Source: Thiohalospira sp051745535
Lineage (GTDB): Bacteria > Pseudomonadota > Gammaproteobacteria > Thiohalospirales > Thiohalospiraceae
Length of the DNA stretch: 33,678 bases
Direction of reading: 5' to 3'
Assembly (NCBI GenBank): GCA_051745535.1
Contig: JBNJED010000006.1
Location: 1-33,678, forward strand
Below are positions 7,603 through 16,323 of the stretch, one piece after another. Position 1 is the stretch's first letter; every line of letters begins with the position of its first letter. The notes beneath the pieces were generated by a model that made no database searches, was not told the DNA's origin, and worked only from the letters and a program-made list of their open reading frames with translations. The position numbers were made by a program, and so were the translations under genes.

Positions 7603-9303
7603 ATGGACCTGCAGAAGACCCTCCTCTGGGTGGCCCTCGCCCTGGTACTCGTCCTCCTCTGGGTGGAGTGGCAGGAATTCCGCTACGGCGACGAGGCCGT
7701 TGCCACCGAGTCCCGGACCAACGGTGGCGAGGATCGCGCGCGCAACGAGGCGGGGGATTCCGGCGACGACGAGGTTCCGAGCGCCCTGGCCGATGACGGC
7801 AGTGGTGATGCCCTCCCCGAGGGGGACGAGGAGCCGGCGACCCCGGCCGATTCCGGCGACCAGCCGATCACCGTGCGCACCGACCTCCTGGACGTCGCCA
7901 TCGACCCCCGCGGCGGTGCCATCCGCCGCGCCGACCTGCTGGCCCATACCGTCACCCGGGAGTCCGACGAGCCGGTGCGCCTGCTGGACACCAGCCGTAG
8001 CCGCTACTTCGTCCTCCAGGACGGCCTCATCAACGCCCGCGGCGTGGAGCGCGAGGTCCCCAACCACCGCTCCGACTTCGAGGCCGAACAGCAGGAGTAC
8101 ACCCTGGAAGAGGGCGAGGACGCCATCCGGGTCCCGCTGCGCTGGGAGCGGCCCGACGGCCTGGCAGTCACCAAGACCTATACCTTCCATCGCGACTCCT
8201 ACCAGGTGGATGTCGACGTCGAGGTGACCAATCGCGCCGACGAGGCCTGGCGGGGCCAGCTCTACAGCCAGATCCAGCGCAGCCGGGACACGCGCGACTC
8301 CTTCTTCCTGTATACCTATACCGGCGGCGTCCTCTCCGGCTACAACCCGTCCGCCGACGAACGTCAGCCCTACCGCAAGATCGATTTCGACGACATGGCC
8401 GATCAGGCGCTGCGCCAGCCCATGGAGGGCGGCTGGGCGGCCATGATCGAACACTACTTTCTGGCCGCGATCCTGGCGCCGGAAGAGACAGAGCTTACCG
8501 CCTATACCCGCTCCCTGGAGAGCGGCCGCTTCCTCCTGGGCTATACCTTCCCGGTCCGCGAGATCGGCCCCGGCGAGGCGGCCGGATACGAGTATCGCTA
8601 CTTCATCGGTCCCAAGGAGCAGGAGCGGCTGGAGGGCGCCGCGACCGATCTCGACCTCACCGTCGACTACGGGTTCCTCACCATCCTGGCCCGGCCGCTC
8701 TACTGGCTGCTGGACCTCTTCCACGGCCTCACCGGGAACTGGGGCTGGTCCATCATCCTGCTGACCCTGCTCATCAAGCTGGCCTTCTTCCATCTGTCGG
8801 CCAAGAGCTACCGCTCCATGGCGCACATGCGCCGGGTGGCGCCGCGGCTCAAGGAGATCAAGGAGAAGTACGCCGACGATCGCCAGCGCATGAACCAGGC
8901 AATGATGGACCTCTACAAGACCGAGAAGATCAATCCCCTGGGGGGGTGTCTGCCCATTCTGGTCCAGATCCCGGTCTTCATCGCCCTCTACTGGGTGCTG
9001 CTGGAGTCGGTGGAGCTGCGTCACGCCCCCTGGATCGGCTGGATCCAGGATCTGACCTCGCCGGACCCGTGGTTCATCCTCCCCATCATCATGGGTGCGT
9101 CCATGCTGCTGCAGTTCAAGCTCAACCCGGCGCCCATGGACCCGGTCCAGGAGAAGGTGATGATGATCATGCCCTTCGTGCTGACCATCTTCTTCGCCTT
9201 CTTCCCGGCGGGGCTGGTCCTCTACTGGACCACCAACAACGTCCTCTCCATCGCCCAGCAGTGGTGGATCACCCGCCGCATCGAGAGCGGCGCGGAGAAA
9301 TAG
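7603..9303 (+). CDS. yidC: Membrane protein insertase YidC (Oxa1 family)
   Basis: This 566-residue inner-membrane protein inserts and folds membrane proteins, alone or with SecYEG; Fo subunits encoded downstream are classic clients of the family. A first membrane segment lies at about 6-22. Next comes an acidic, low-complexity linker (about 30-85), then the large periplasmic beta domain of Gram-negative YidC, and a C-terminal Oxa1 domain with several hydrophobic segments from about 360. FFHLSAKSYRSM holds the conserved Arg of the hydrophilic groove, and NPLGGCLPILVQIPVFIALYWVL is a family signature block in shortened form. It starts directly after the yidD stop. mnmE follows after 4 bases. 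Confidence 0.97.
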   Translation: MDLQKTLLWVALALVLVLLWVEWQEFRYGDEAVATESRTNGGEDRARNEAGDSGDDEVPSALADDGSGDALPEGDEEPATPADSGDQPITVRTDLLDVAIDPRGGAIRRADLLAHTVTRESDEPVRLLDTSRSRYFVLQDGLINARGVEREVPNHRSDFEAEQQEYTLEEGEDAIRVPLRWERPDGLAVTKTYTFHRDSYQVDVDVEVTNRADEAWRGQLYSQIQRSRDTRDSFFLYTYTGGVLSGYNPSADERQPYRKIDFDDMADQALRQPMEGGWAAMIEHYFLAAILAPEETELTAYTRSLESGRFLLGYTFPVREIGPGEAAGYEYRYFIGPKEQERLEGAATDLDLTVDYGFLTILARPLYWLLDLFHGLTGNWGWSIILLTLLIKLAFFHLSAKSYRSMAHMRRVAPRLKEIKEKYADDRQRMNQAMMDLYKTEKINPLGGCLPILVQIPVFIALYWVLLESVELRHAPWIGWIQDLTSPDPWFILPIIMGASMLLQFKLNPAPMDPVQEKVMMIMPFVLTIFFAFFPAGLVLYWTTNNVLSIAQQWWITRRIESGAEK

Positions 9304-9307
9304 CCCC

Positions 9308-10639
9308 ATGACCGCGGTGGTGGACGGGGTCGATACCATCGCCGCCCCGGCCACCCCGCCGGGGCGCGGCGGCATCGGCATCATCCGGGTCTCCGGGCCC
9401 GGGGCCTCCGCCATCGCCGAGGCCGTAGCCGGTCGCCGGCCGGCGCCGCGCCACGCCACCACCACCACCTTCCGGGCCGCCGACGGTTCGGCCCTGGACC
9501 ACGGGATCCTCCTCTATTTCCCCGGCCCGGCCTCCTTCACCGGCGAGGATGTCGTGGAGCTCCAGGGCCACGGCGGCCCGGTGGTGATGGACCGCCTCCT
9601 GGCGCGCACCCTGGAGCTGGGGGCGCGCCTGGCCGAGCCCGGCGAGTTCAGCCAGCGCGCCTACCTCAACGGGCGCATGGACCTTGCCCAGGCGGAGGCC
9701 GTGGCCGATCTCATCGACGCCGGCTCCGAGGCCGCCGCCCGGGCCGCTGTCCACAGCCTGGAGGGGGCCCTCTCCCGCCGGGCCCGGGCCCTGGCCGAGG
9801 GGCTGCTGGACCTGCGCGCCCGGGTCGAGGCCCTGCTCGACTTCCCCGATGACGAGATCGCCGCCGAGCTGGCGACCGTCGCCGCCGAACTCGGCCAGCG
9901 CCGCGACGAGGTCGCCGACCTCCAGCGCGAGGGGGTGCGGGGCCGCCGCCTCACCGAGGGGGCCACGGTGGTCCTGGCCGGCCCGCCCAACGCCGGCAAG
10001 TCCAGCCTCATGAACGCCCTGGCCCGGCGGGACAGCGCCATCGTCACCGATCTCCCCGGCACCACCCGGGACCTGCTGCGCGAGCGCCTGGCCATCGGCG
10101 GGATCCCGGTGGAGCTGGTGGATACCGCCGGCCTCCACGCCGGCGGCGACGCCATCGAGCAGGAGGGGATGCGCCGCGCCCGGGAGGCGCTGGCCGCGGC
10201 CGATCTGGTACTCTGGCTGCGCAGCACCGCCGACCCCGGGGCCCCCGCGGTCCCCGACGAGCTGCGCGACGCCCCGGTGGTGACCGTCCAAACGCAGGCG
10301 GATCGCGCCGGTGGTTCGACTGGCGAACGCCCGGACGGCTCCGTGGCCTGCTCGGCGGTGACCGGCGACGGCCTCGCCGCCCTGGAGGCGGTCATCACGC
10401 GCCTGCTCGGGGGCGAGGCCGCCCCGGAGGGCGGCTTCACCGCCCGGCGGCGCCACCTGGAGGCCCTGGAGGCGGCGGCGGCGGCGCTGGCCGCCGCCCC
10501 GGACCCGGCCGAGGGGGAGCTGGAGCTGGTGGCCGCCGAGCTGGCACGGGCCCACGCCGCCCTGGGCCGGATCACCGGCGCCACCGGGACCGAGGACCTC
10601 CTGGGCCGGATCTTCTCCACCTTCTGCATCGGCAAGTAG
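9308..10639 (+). CDS. mnmE: tRNA uridine-5-carboxymethylaminomethyl(34) synthesis GTPase MnmE
   Basis: This 443-residue GTPase works with MnmG to modify wobble U34 of tRNAs. The N-terminal folate-binding domain includes PGRGGIGIIRVSG and PGEFSQRAYLNGRMDLAQAEA. The inserted G domain shows G1 GPPNAGKS at 225-232 (with the Asn that helps bind K+), G2 TTR at 252-254 and G3 DTAG at 272-275. The C-terminus ends FCIGK, carrying the conserved catalytic-region Cys. Odd point: where the base-recognition G4 motif NKxD is expected, the protein has TQAD (329-332). G5-like SAV follows at 349. Everything else looks functional. It is followed 14 bases later by its partner gene mnmG. Confidence 0.97.
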   Translation: MTAVVDGVDTIAAPATPPGRGGIGIIRVSGPGASAIAEAVAGRRPAPRHATTTTFRAADGSALDHGILLYFPGPASFTGEDVVELQGHGGPVVMDRLLARTLELGARLAEPGEFSQRAYLNGRMDLAQAEAVADLIDAGSEAAARAAVHSLEGALSRRARALAEGLLDLRARVEALLDFPDDEIAAELATVAAELGQRRDEVADLQREGVRGRRLTEGATVVLAGPPNAGKSSLMNALARRDSAIVTDLPGTTRDLLRERLAIGGIPVELVDTAGLHAGGDAIEQEGMRRAREALAAADLVLWLRSTADPGAPAVPDELRDAPVVTVQTQADRAGGSTGERPDGSVACSAVTGDGLAALEAVITRLLGGEAAPEGGFTARRRHLEALEAAAAALAAAPDPAEGELELVAAELARAHAALGRITGATGTEDLLGRIFSTFCIGK

Positions 10640-10653
10640 GCAGCCGCGAGACC

Positions 10654-12531
10654 ATGGTCAACCAAGCCACCGACTACCGAGTCATCGTCATCGGGGGCGG
10701 CCACGCCGGCACCGAGGCGGCGCTGGCCGCCGCCCGTACGGGGGCCCCCACCCTGTTGCTGACCCAGAACCTGGATACCGTGGGCCAGATGAGCTGCAAC
10801 CCGGCCATCGGCGGTATCGGCAAGGGCCACCTGGTGCGGGAGATCGACGCCCTGGGCGGCGCCATGGGCCGCGCGGCCGACGCCGCCGGGATCCAGTTCC
10901 GGGTCCTCAACCGGCGCAAGGGGCCGGCGGTCCGGGCGACCCGCGCCCAGACCGACCGCGGCCTCTATCGCCAGGCCATCCGGACCGCCGTGGAGGCCGA
11001 GCCGAACCTCGCCCTCTTCCAGGACGGCGCCGCCGACCTCCTGGTGGAGGGCGGCCGGGTCACCGGCGTGGTGACCACCCTGGGCCTCACCCTGCGCGCG
11101 CCCACCGTGGTCCTGGCCACCGGCACCTTCCTGGGGGGACGGATCCACGTGGGCGAGGCCCAGCGCGAGGGCGGCCGTGCCGGGGATGCGCCGGCCAATG
11201 CCCTGGCTGCCCGCCTGCGCGAGCTGGGCCTGGCCGCCGATCGCCTCAAGACCGGGACGCCCCCGCGCATCGACGGCCAGACCATCGACTTCGGCCGGCT
11301 CACCCCGCAGCCCGGGGACGAGCCCCGGCCGGTCTTCTCCTTCCTGGGCGACCCCTCGGACCACCCGCGCCAGGTGCCGTGCCACATTGCCACCACGACG
11401 CCGGCGACCCACGACCTCATCCGCGAGAACCTGGAGCGCTCGCCCATGTTCAGCGGCGCCATCGAGAGCGCCGGCCCGCGCTACTGCCCCTCCATTGAGG
11501 ACAAGGTGGTCCGCTTCGCCGACCGCGATGCCCACCAGATCTTCGTGGAGCCCGAGGGGCTGGAGACCCGGGAGGTCTACCCCAACGGGATCTCCACCAG
11601 CCTCCCCTTCGACGTCCAACAGGCGCTGGTGCAGACCCTCCCCGGCTTCGAGGCCGCCCGGATCACCCGGCCCGGCTACGCCATCGAGTACGACTTCCTG
11701 GATCCCCGCGGCCTGCGCCCCTCCCTGGAGTCCCGCGACCTCCCGGGCCTCTACCTCGCCGGCCAGATCAACGGCACCACCGGCTACGAGGAGGCCGGCG
11801 CCCAGGGGCTCCTCGCCGGCCTCAATGCCGCCCGCGCCGCCGCCGACCTCCCGGCCTGGACCCCGGGCCGGGACGAGGCCTATATCGGGGTCATGGTGGA
11901 CGACCTCATCACCCGGGGAACCCGGGAGCCCTACCGCATGTTCACCAGCCGCGCCGAGCACCGCCTGCTCCTGCGCGAGGACAACGCCGACCTGCGGCTG
12001 ACCCCCGTCGGCCGCGAGCTGGGGCTGGTGGATGACCACCGCTTCGCCACCTTCCAGGCGCGCCAGGACGCCATCGAGGCCGAGCAGCAGCGGCTGGCGA
12101 GCACCACCATCCGCAGCAACGAGCTCCCCGACGAGCTGGCCCGGGCGGTCCTGGGCAAGCCCCTGGAGCGGAGCCAGCCCCTGCTGGAGCTGCTGCGTCG
12201 TCCGGAGACCGAGTACTACGCCCTCCACCGCCTCCCCGGGGCGGGCGAGCCGGTGGCCGCCCCGGACGTCGCCGAACAGGTGACCACCCAGGCCCGGTAC
12301 GCCGGCTACATCGAGCGCCAGCTCGCCGAGAACGATCGCCGGCACCGCCACGCCCACCGGACCATCCCCGACGAGCTCGACTTCCGGGCCGTCCCCGGCC
12401 TCTCGACCGAGGTGGCGGAGAAGCTCGGTCGCCACCGGCCGTCCACCCTGGGCCAGGCGGGCCGGATCGACGGCGTGACGCCGGCGGCGCTGTCGCTGCT
12501 GCTGGTCCACCTCCACCGCTGGGGGGCGTGA
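10654..12531 (+). CDS. mnmG: tRNA uridine-5-carboxymethylaminomethyl(34) synthesis enzyme MnmG (GidA)
   Basis: This 625-residue FAD-dependent enzyme forms a complex with MnmE for U34 modification. The dinucleotide-binding motif IGGGHAGTEAA is at 13-23, followed by the family blocks MSCNPAIGGIGKGHLVREIDALGG (in part), FRVLNRRKGPAVRATRAQ with DRGLY, and LKTGTPPRI. Later come GLYLAGQINGTTGYEEA-like sequence, EPYRMFTSRAEHRLLLR, and a C-terminal helical domain with LSLLLVHL. Length is normal (about 620-630). The ATG at 10654 is close behind mnmE, and rsmG starts 2 bases after the stop, so the three genes read as one unit. Confidence 0.98.
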   Translation: MVNQATDYRVIVIGGGHAGTEAALAAARTGAPTLLLTQNLDTVGQMSCNPAIGGIGKGHLVREIDALGGAMGRAADAAGIQFRVLNRRKGPAVRATRAQTDRGLYRQAIRTAVEAEPNLALFQDGAADLLVEGGRVTGVVTTLGLTLRAPTVVLATGTFLGGRIHVGEAQREGGRAGDAPANALAARLRELGLAADRLKTGTPPRIDGQTIDFGRLTPQPGDEPRPVFSFLGDPSDHPRQVPCHIATTTPATHDLIRENLERSPMFSGAIESAGPRYCPSIEDKVVRFADRDAHQIFVEPEGLETREVYPNGISTSLPFDVQQALVQTLPGFEAARITRPGYAIEYDFLDPRGLRPSLESRDLPGLYLAGQINGTTGYEEAGAQGLLAGLNAARAAADLPAWTPGRDEAYIGVMVDDLITRGTREPYRMFTSRAEHRLLLREDNADLRLTPVGRELGLVDDHRFATFQARQDAIEAEQQRLASTTIRSNELPDELARAVLGKPLERSQPLLELLRRPETEYYALHRLPGAGEPVAAPDVAEQVTTQARYAGYIERQLAENDRRHRHAHRTIPDELDFRAVPGLSTEVAEKLGRHRPSTLGQAGRIDGVTPAALSLLLVHLHRWGA

Positions 12532-12532
12532 C

Positions 12533-13171
12533 ATGTCCAAGGGCCAGGCGGCAGGTTACAATAGGGCCGAGGAACTCCGGCGCGGCCTCGCGGTTCTGGG
12601 CCAGGAACTGCCGGACTCAGCGCAAGAGCGGTTGCTCACTTACCTTGACCTTCTGGCGCGCTGGAACCGGGTCCACAACCTGACCGCGGTGCGCGATCCG
12701 AAGGCCATGGTGGCCTACCACCTGCTGGACTCCCTGGCCGGTCGCCCCTGGCTGCCGCCGGGGCCGCTGGTTGACCTGGGCAGCGGTGCCGGCCTCCCCG
12801 GCCTGGTCCTCGCCGTCGCCGAGCCGGACCGGCCGGTGACCCTGGTGGACAGCGCCGCCAAGCGCACCCGCTTCCTCATCCAGGCGGTGGGGGCGCTGGG
12901 ACTCCCGGCGGTCGAGGTCGTCCAGGCCCGGATGGAGGCGTGGCGGCCGCCCGCCCCGGTGGAGGTCGTCACGGCGCGGGCGCTCACGGCCATGGATGAA
13001 CTGGTCCGCCAGGCCGCGCCGCTGCTCTCGCCCACCGGCCGACTGGTCGCCTGGAAGGGCGTGTGGCCGGAGCCCGGCGCCGAGGATACCGCCGTGGAGG
13101 CGGTCCACCCGGCGGCGGTCCCCGGCATCGACGGGGCACGACATATCGTTGTCGCCCGCCCCGGTGTGTGA
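12533..13171 (+). CDS. rsmG: 16S rRNA (guanine(527)-N7)-methyltransferase RsmG (GidB)
   Basis: This 212-residue SAM-dependent methyltransferase methylates G527 of 16S rRNA. The family start region LLARWNRVHNLTAVRDP at about 40-56 is clear. The SAM-binding motif DLGSGAGLPG lies at 81-90, followed by VTLVDSAAKRTRFL. ATG at 12533 lies 2 bases after the mnmG stop, so coupling is likely; the first 10 residues are poorly conserved and a slightly later start cannot be excluded. It is followed by a 37-base gap holding a palindrome, then parA. Confidence 0.96.
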   Translation: MSKGQAAGYNRAEELRRGLAVLGQELPDSAQERLLTYLDLLARWNRVHNLTAVRDPKAMVAYHLLDSLAGRPWLPPGPLVDLGSGAGLPGLVLAVAEPDRPVTLVDSAAKRTRFLIQAVGALGLPAVEVVQARMEAWRPPAPVEVVTARALTAMDELVRQAAPLLSPTGRLVAWKGVWPEPGAEDTAVEAVHPAAVPGIDGARHIVVARPGV

Positions 13172-13177
13172 TACTCA

Positions 13178-13189
13178 GGCGCTAGCGCC
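13178..13189. repeat. 12-bp perfect palindrome in the rsmG-parA gap
   Basis: GGCGCTAGCGCC is perfectly palindromic and ends 3 bases before the parA ribosome-binding region. It could be a protein-binding site for control of parAB or a small hairpin. Nothing in the sequence decides which, and short GC palindromes arise easily at this base composition. Confidence 0.4.
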
Positions 13190-13208
13190 CGGGGAGGGAA
13201 CGAACGAC

Positions 13209-13994
13209 GTGACCAAGACCATTGCCGTGACCAATCAGAAGGGCGGGGTGGGCAAGACCACCACCAGCGTCAACCTCGCCGCCTCCCTGGCGGCGACCCA
13301 CCGGCAGGTCCTGCTCATCGACATGGACCCCCAGGGCAACGCCACCATGGGGTCCGGTGTCGACAAGCGGGCCGTCCCGGCCTCGACCTACGATGTCCTG
13401 CTGGGCGAGACCGACCTGGCCGATGCCCTCATCACCACCGAGGCCGGCTACGACCTGCTCCCGGCCAACGCCGACCTGACCGCCGCGGAGGTGGGCCTGC
13501 TGGAGACCGACGGCCGCGAGCAGCGGCTGCGCACGGCCCTGGCGGCCAGCGAGCGCTACGACTACATCCTGGTGGACTGCCCGCCGGCGCTGAACATGCT
13601 CACGGTGAATGCGCTGGTGGCGGCGGATACGGTGATGATCCCCATGCAGTGCGAGTACTACGCCCTGGAGGGGCTCTCGGCGCTGCTGGATACCATCCGC
13701 CGGATCCAGGAGCAGCTCAACCCGGACCTCGAGGTGGAGGGGCTGCTACGGACCATGTTCGACCCGCGCAATCGCCTGGCCACCGACGTCTCGCGCCAGC
13801 TCACCGACCACTTCGGCGGCAAGGTGTACCGGACCGTGATCCCGCGCAACGTCCGCCTGGCCGAGGCGCCGAGCTACGGCCTGCCGGTGCTCGCCTACGA
13901 CAAGGGCTCCCGCGGTGCCCAGTCCTACCTCGCCCTGGCCGGCGAGCTGCTGCGCAACGAATCCGCCGCCAAGCCCGACGCGGCACCGGCGTGA
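13209..13994 (+). CDS. parA: Chromosome partitioning ATPase ParA (Soj)
   Basis: This 261-residue ParA-type ATPase segregates origins by acting on ParB-parS complexes. It has the deviant Walker A KGGVGKTTT at 11-19 with the signature Lys11, Walker A' with LLIDMDPQGN (Asp40), and LVDCPPALN with Asp123. The start is GTG at 13209-13211, preceded by GGGAGGGA at a reasonable distance. This gives the normal N-terminus TKTIAVTNQKGG; longer in-frame versions would run back into rsmG. The length and lack of an N-terminal DNA-binding domain mark it as chromosomal type. parB follows after 49 bases. Confidence 0.97.
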   Translation: MTKTIAVTNQKGGVGKTTTSVNLAASLAATHRQVLLIDMDPQGNATMGSGVDKRAVPASTYDVLLGETDLADALITTEAGYDLLPANADLTAAEVGLLETDGREQRLRTALAASERYDYILVDCPPALNMLTVNALVAADTVMIPMQCEYYALEGLSALLDTIRRIQEQLNPDLEVEGLLRTMFDPRNRLATDVSRQLTDHFGGKVYRTVIPRNVRLAEAPSYGLPVLAYDKGSRGAQSYLALAGELLRNESAAKPDAAPA

Positions 13995-14043
13995 CCCGTG
14001 CCATGACCCGAGACCCCGTCCCCGAAGGAGGAACCCCGTCCCC

Positions 14044-14919
14044 ATGAGCGCACGCAAGCGCGGCCTGGGCCGCGGACTCGACGCCCTCCTCTCCGATCCC
14101 GACGCCGCCGCGAGCCCCACGGTGGACCGCGCCGCCGGCGACCAGCTCGCCGAGATCCCGGTGGAGCGGATCCGGCGGGGCCGGTACCAGCCGCGGCGGG
14201 ACATGGATCCCGATGCCCTGGAGGAGCTGGCCCACTCCATCCGCATGCAGGGGGTGGTCCAGCCCATCGTCGTGCGTGCCGTGGCCGACGGCGAGGTCGA
14301 CTACGAGATCATCGCCGGCGAGCGGCGCTGGCGCGCGGCGGGCATCGCCGAGCTGGCCACTATCCCGGCGGTGATCCGCGAGGTCCCCGATCAGGCCGCC
14401 CTGGCCATCGCCCTCATCGAGAATATCCAGCGCGAGGAGCTCAACCCCATCGAGGAGGCCTACGCCCTCCACCGCCTCATCGAGGAGTTCGAGCTCACCC
14501 ACCACCAGGTGGCTGAGGCCGTGGGCCGCTCCCGCGTTGCCGTCACCAACCTCCTGCGGCTCATGGGCCTCGAGGAGGGCGCGCGGGAGCTGGTGGAGGC
14601 CGGCGCCCTGGAGATGGGCCACGCCCGCGCCCTCCTCGCCCTGGAGGGCGCGGAGCAGGTCCGGGCCGCGCGCACCGTCGCCGAGCGCGAGCTCACCGTC
14701 CGGGATACCGAGAAGCTGGTGCGCCAGCTCCAGGAGGGCGAGGCGGCCCCCGCCGAGGCCCCCCGGGAGGATCCGGATGTCCGCCGCCTGCAGGAGGACC
14801 TCTCCGAGCGCCTGGGCGCCCCGGTGAAGGTCAGCCAGGGCAAGCAGGGAAAAGGCAAGGTGGAGATCCGCTACAACTCCCTGGACGAGCTCGAGGGCAT
14901 TCTCGCCCACATCAAGTAG
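14044..14919 (+). CDS. parB: Chromosome partitioning protein ParB (Spo0J/Noc family)
   Basis: This 291-residue CTP-dependent DNA clamp loads at parS and spreads along DNA. The N-terminal RGLGRGLDALL (6-16) is the ParA-stimulating peptide. The CTP-binding region has GERRWRA at 92-98 and ENIQREELNPIEEA from 126. A helix-turn-helix follows at about 152-175 and a C-terminal dimerisation domain ends in EILAHIK-like sequence. The ATG at 14044 is preceded by AAGGAGG at 14025-14031; upstream in-frame starts would lie inside parA. A matching parS occurs at 3607-3622. A weak GC hairpin (about 14926-14948) follows before the atp promoter. Confidence 0.97.
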   Translation: MSARKRGLGRGLDALLSDPDAAASPTVDRAAGDQLAEIPVERIRRGRYQPRRDMDPDALEELAHSIRMQGVVQPIVVRAVADGEVDYEIIAGERRWRAAGIAELATIPAVIREVPDQAALAIALIENIQREELNPIEEAYALHRLIEEFELTHHQVAEAVGRSRVAVTNLLRLMGLEEGARELVEAGALEMGHARALLALEGAEQVRAARTVAERELTVRDTEKLVRQLQEGEAAPAEAPREDPDVRRLQEDLSERLGAPVKVSQGKQGKGKVEIRYNSLDELEGILAHIK

Positions 14920-14952
14920 GGGCTTGGGCCGGGGAACGGCCCCGGGCCTTCG

Positions 14953-14981
14953 TTGACCCCCTGTGGGCGAGTCTTTATACT
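14953..14981 (+). promoter_or_regulatory. Sigma70-type promoter of the atp operon
   Basis: TTGACC at 14953-14958 (5 of 6) and TATACT at 14976-14981 (5 of 6) are separated by exactly 17 bases. The site is in the 123-base parB-atpI gap, about 60 bases before the atpI ATG. It is the best promoter match in the window together with that of rpmH. Confidence 0.85.
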
Positions 14982-15042
14982 CCGCGCCTCAATAACGGTC
15001 CGGCCGCCGTGCATACGGCGCCGGGCGGGTCGACAGGGGTCC

Positions 15043-15438
15043 ATGAAGTTCGCAACCACCGTCCTCCAGCGCTCCCTCCTGCGTCTTCTGGGTGTACAGG
15101 CAGCGCTGACGGCGGCCGCCGCCCTGGTCTGGGCGTGGCAGGCCGGCCCCGAGCCGGCGCTGGCCGCGCTCTACGGCGGCGGCATCACCCTGGCGGCCAC
15201 CCTTCTCAGCGGCTGGCGGCTGCTGCGCGCCACCGAGGCGCTGGGCAGCAGCACCAACCGTGGGCTGGCGGAGCTCTACATCGGCTTCGCCGCCCGCTTC
15301 GTACTGGCCCTGGCGCTGCTGGCGCTGGGCATGGGGGTCCTGGAACTGGACCCCCTCGGGATACTGACCGGCTTCGCGGTGGCCCAGATGGGTTACCTGT
15401 TCAATCGCGTGGAGACCGCGCCGCCGCGAGCCGACTGA
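15043..15438 (+). CDS. atpI: ATP synthase subunit I
   Basis: This 131-residue hydrophobic protein is first in the atp operon, as is usual for AtpI/UncI, a small inner-membrane protein that assists c-ring assembly. Hydrophobic stretches are visible at about 14-34, 36-58 and 85-125, compatible with three to four membrane segments, and the end FAVAQMGYLFNRVE resembles family members. The ATG at 15043 follows AGGGG at about 5 bases; an in-frame ATG at 14953 falls in the promoter and is rejected. AtpI sequences are poorly conserved, so the call relies partly on position. Confidence 0.88.
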   Translation: MKFATTVLQRSLLRLLGVQAALTAAAALVWAWQAGPEPALAALYGGGITLAATLLSGWRLLRATEALGSSTNRGLAELYIGFAARFVLALALLALGMGVLELDPLGILTGFAVAQMGYLFNRVETAPPRAD

Positions 15439-15468
15439 TTTTCTAAGAAACGAGGGGAGAAAAGCGTC

Positions 15469-16266
15469 GTGGCCACCGGAACGCCGTCTCCGACCGAGTA
15501 CATCAATCACCACCTCCACAACCTCCAGGTAGGCGAGGGCTTCTGGACCCTGAAGATCGACACCGTCTTCTTCAGTGTCCTCCTCGCCGCCATCCTCATC
15601 TGGATGGGCCGGGCCATCGGCAAGCGCCTGCAGCAGGACACGCCCTCCGGCCTGCAGAACTGGGTCGAGGCCATCGTCGAGTTCGTCGACGGCCAGGTGA
15701 GCGACGTCTTCCCCAACCGGGACAAGCTGGTGGGGCCGCTGGCCCTGACCATCTTCATGTGGGTCTTCCTGATGAACTTCATGGACCTCATCCCGGTGGA
15801 CCTGCTGCCCTGGGTCGCCACCCTGGCCGGCATGGAATATCTGAAGATCGTGCCGACCACCGAGCTGGACACGACCTTCGCGCTGGCGCTCACCGTCTTC
15901 GCGCTCATCATCATCTACAATCTCCGGTCCAAGGGGGTCGTCGGGTATCTCAAGATGTTCCTGACCCACCCCTTCGGCCCCTACCTCTTCCCGGTGAACG
16001 TGGTCATGACCACCATCGAGGAGGTGGCCAAGCCGGTCAGCCTCGCCCTGCGACTCTTCGGTAACCTGTTCGCCGGCGAGCTGCTGTTCCTGCTCATCGC
16101 CCTGCTGTCCCTGGGCGGCTTCGGCGCCGCCTGGATCCCGCAGATCGCCCTGGGCACGCTCTGGGCCATATTCCATATCCTGGTCATCACCCTGCAGGCC
16201 TTCATCTTCATGCTGCTGACGGCCGTCTACCTGGGTATGGCGAGCCAGGATCTGGAGCACCACTAG
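15469..16266 (+). CDS. atpB: F1Fo ATP synthase subunit a
   Basis: This 265-residue membrane protein forms the stator half-channels for ion flow through Fo. The essential Arg is Arg195 in KPVSLALRLFGNLFAGELL, next to the c-ring. Other family blocks are FWTLKIDTVFF near the N-terminus, MNFMDLIPVDLLP at about 102-114, and a C-terminal run ending LTAVYLGMASQ. Five to six hydrophobic segments are visible. The start is GTG at 15469 with a GAGGGGA ribosome site upstream; no ATG fits better. A 57-base gap leads to atpE. Confidence 0.97.
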   Translation: MATGTPSPTEYINHHLHNLQVGEGFWTLKIDTVFFSVLLAAILIWMGRAIGKRLQQDTPSGLQNWVEAIVEFVDGQVSDVFPNRDKLVGPLALTIFMWVFLMNFMDLIPVDLLPWVATLAGMEYLKIVPTTELDTTFALALTVFALIIIYNLRSKGVVGYLKMFLTHPFGPYLFPVNVVMTTIEEVAKPVSLALRLFGNLFAGELLFLLIALLSLGGFGAAWIPQIALGTLWAIFHILVITLQAFIFMLLTAVYLGMASQDLEHH

Positions 16267-16323
16267 GGCGCCCCGGCGTACCCCGATTTCGAACACATCC
16301 ATTCGCATCCAAGGAGAAGTCCC

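Noticed and set aside
9661..12540. Open frame of 959 codons antisense to mnmE and mnmG
   Set aside because: It mirrors codon usage of the real genes, has no motif, and spans two well-defined genes on the other strand.
12557..12562. TACAAT as an internal promoter within the start of rsmG
   Set aside because: No -35 hexamer lies at 16-18 bases, and the only TTGACA-like hexamer is 23 bases away.
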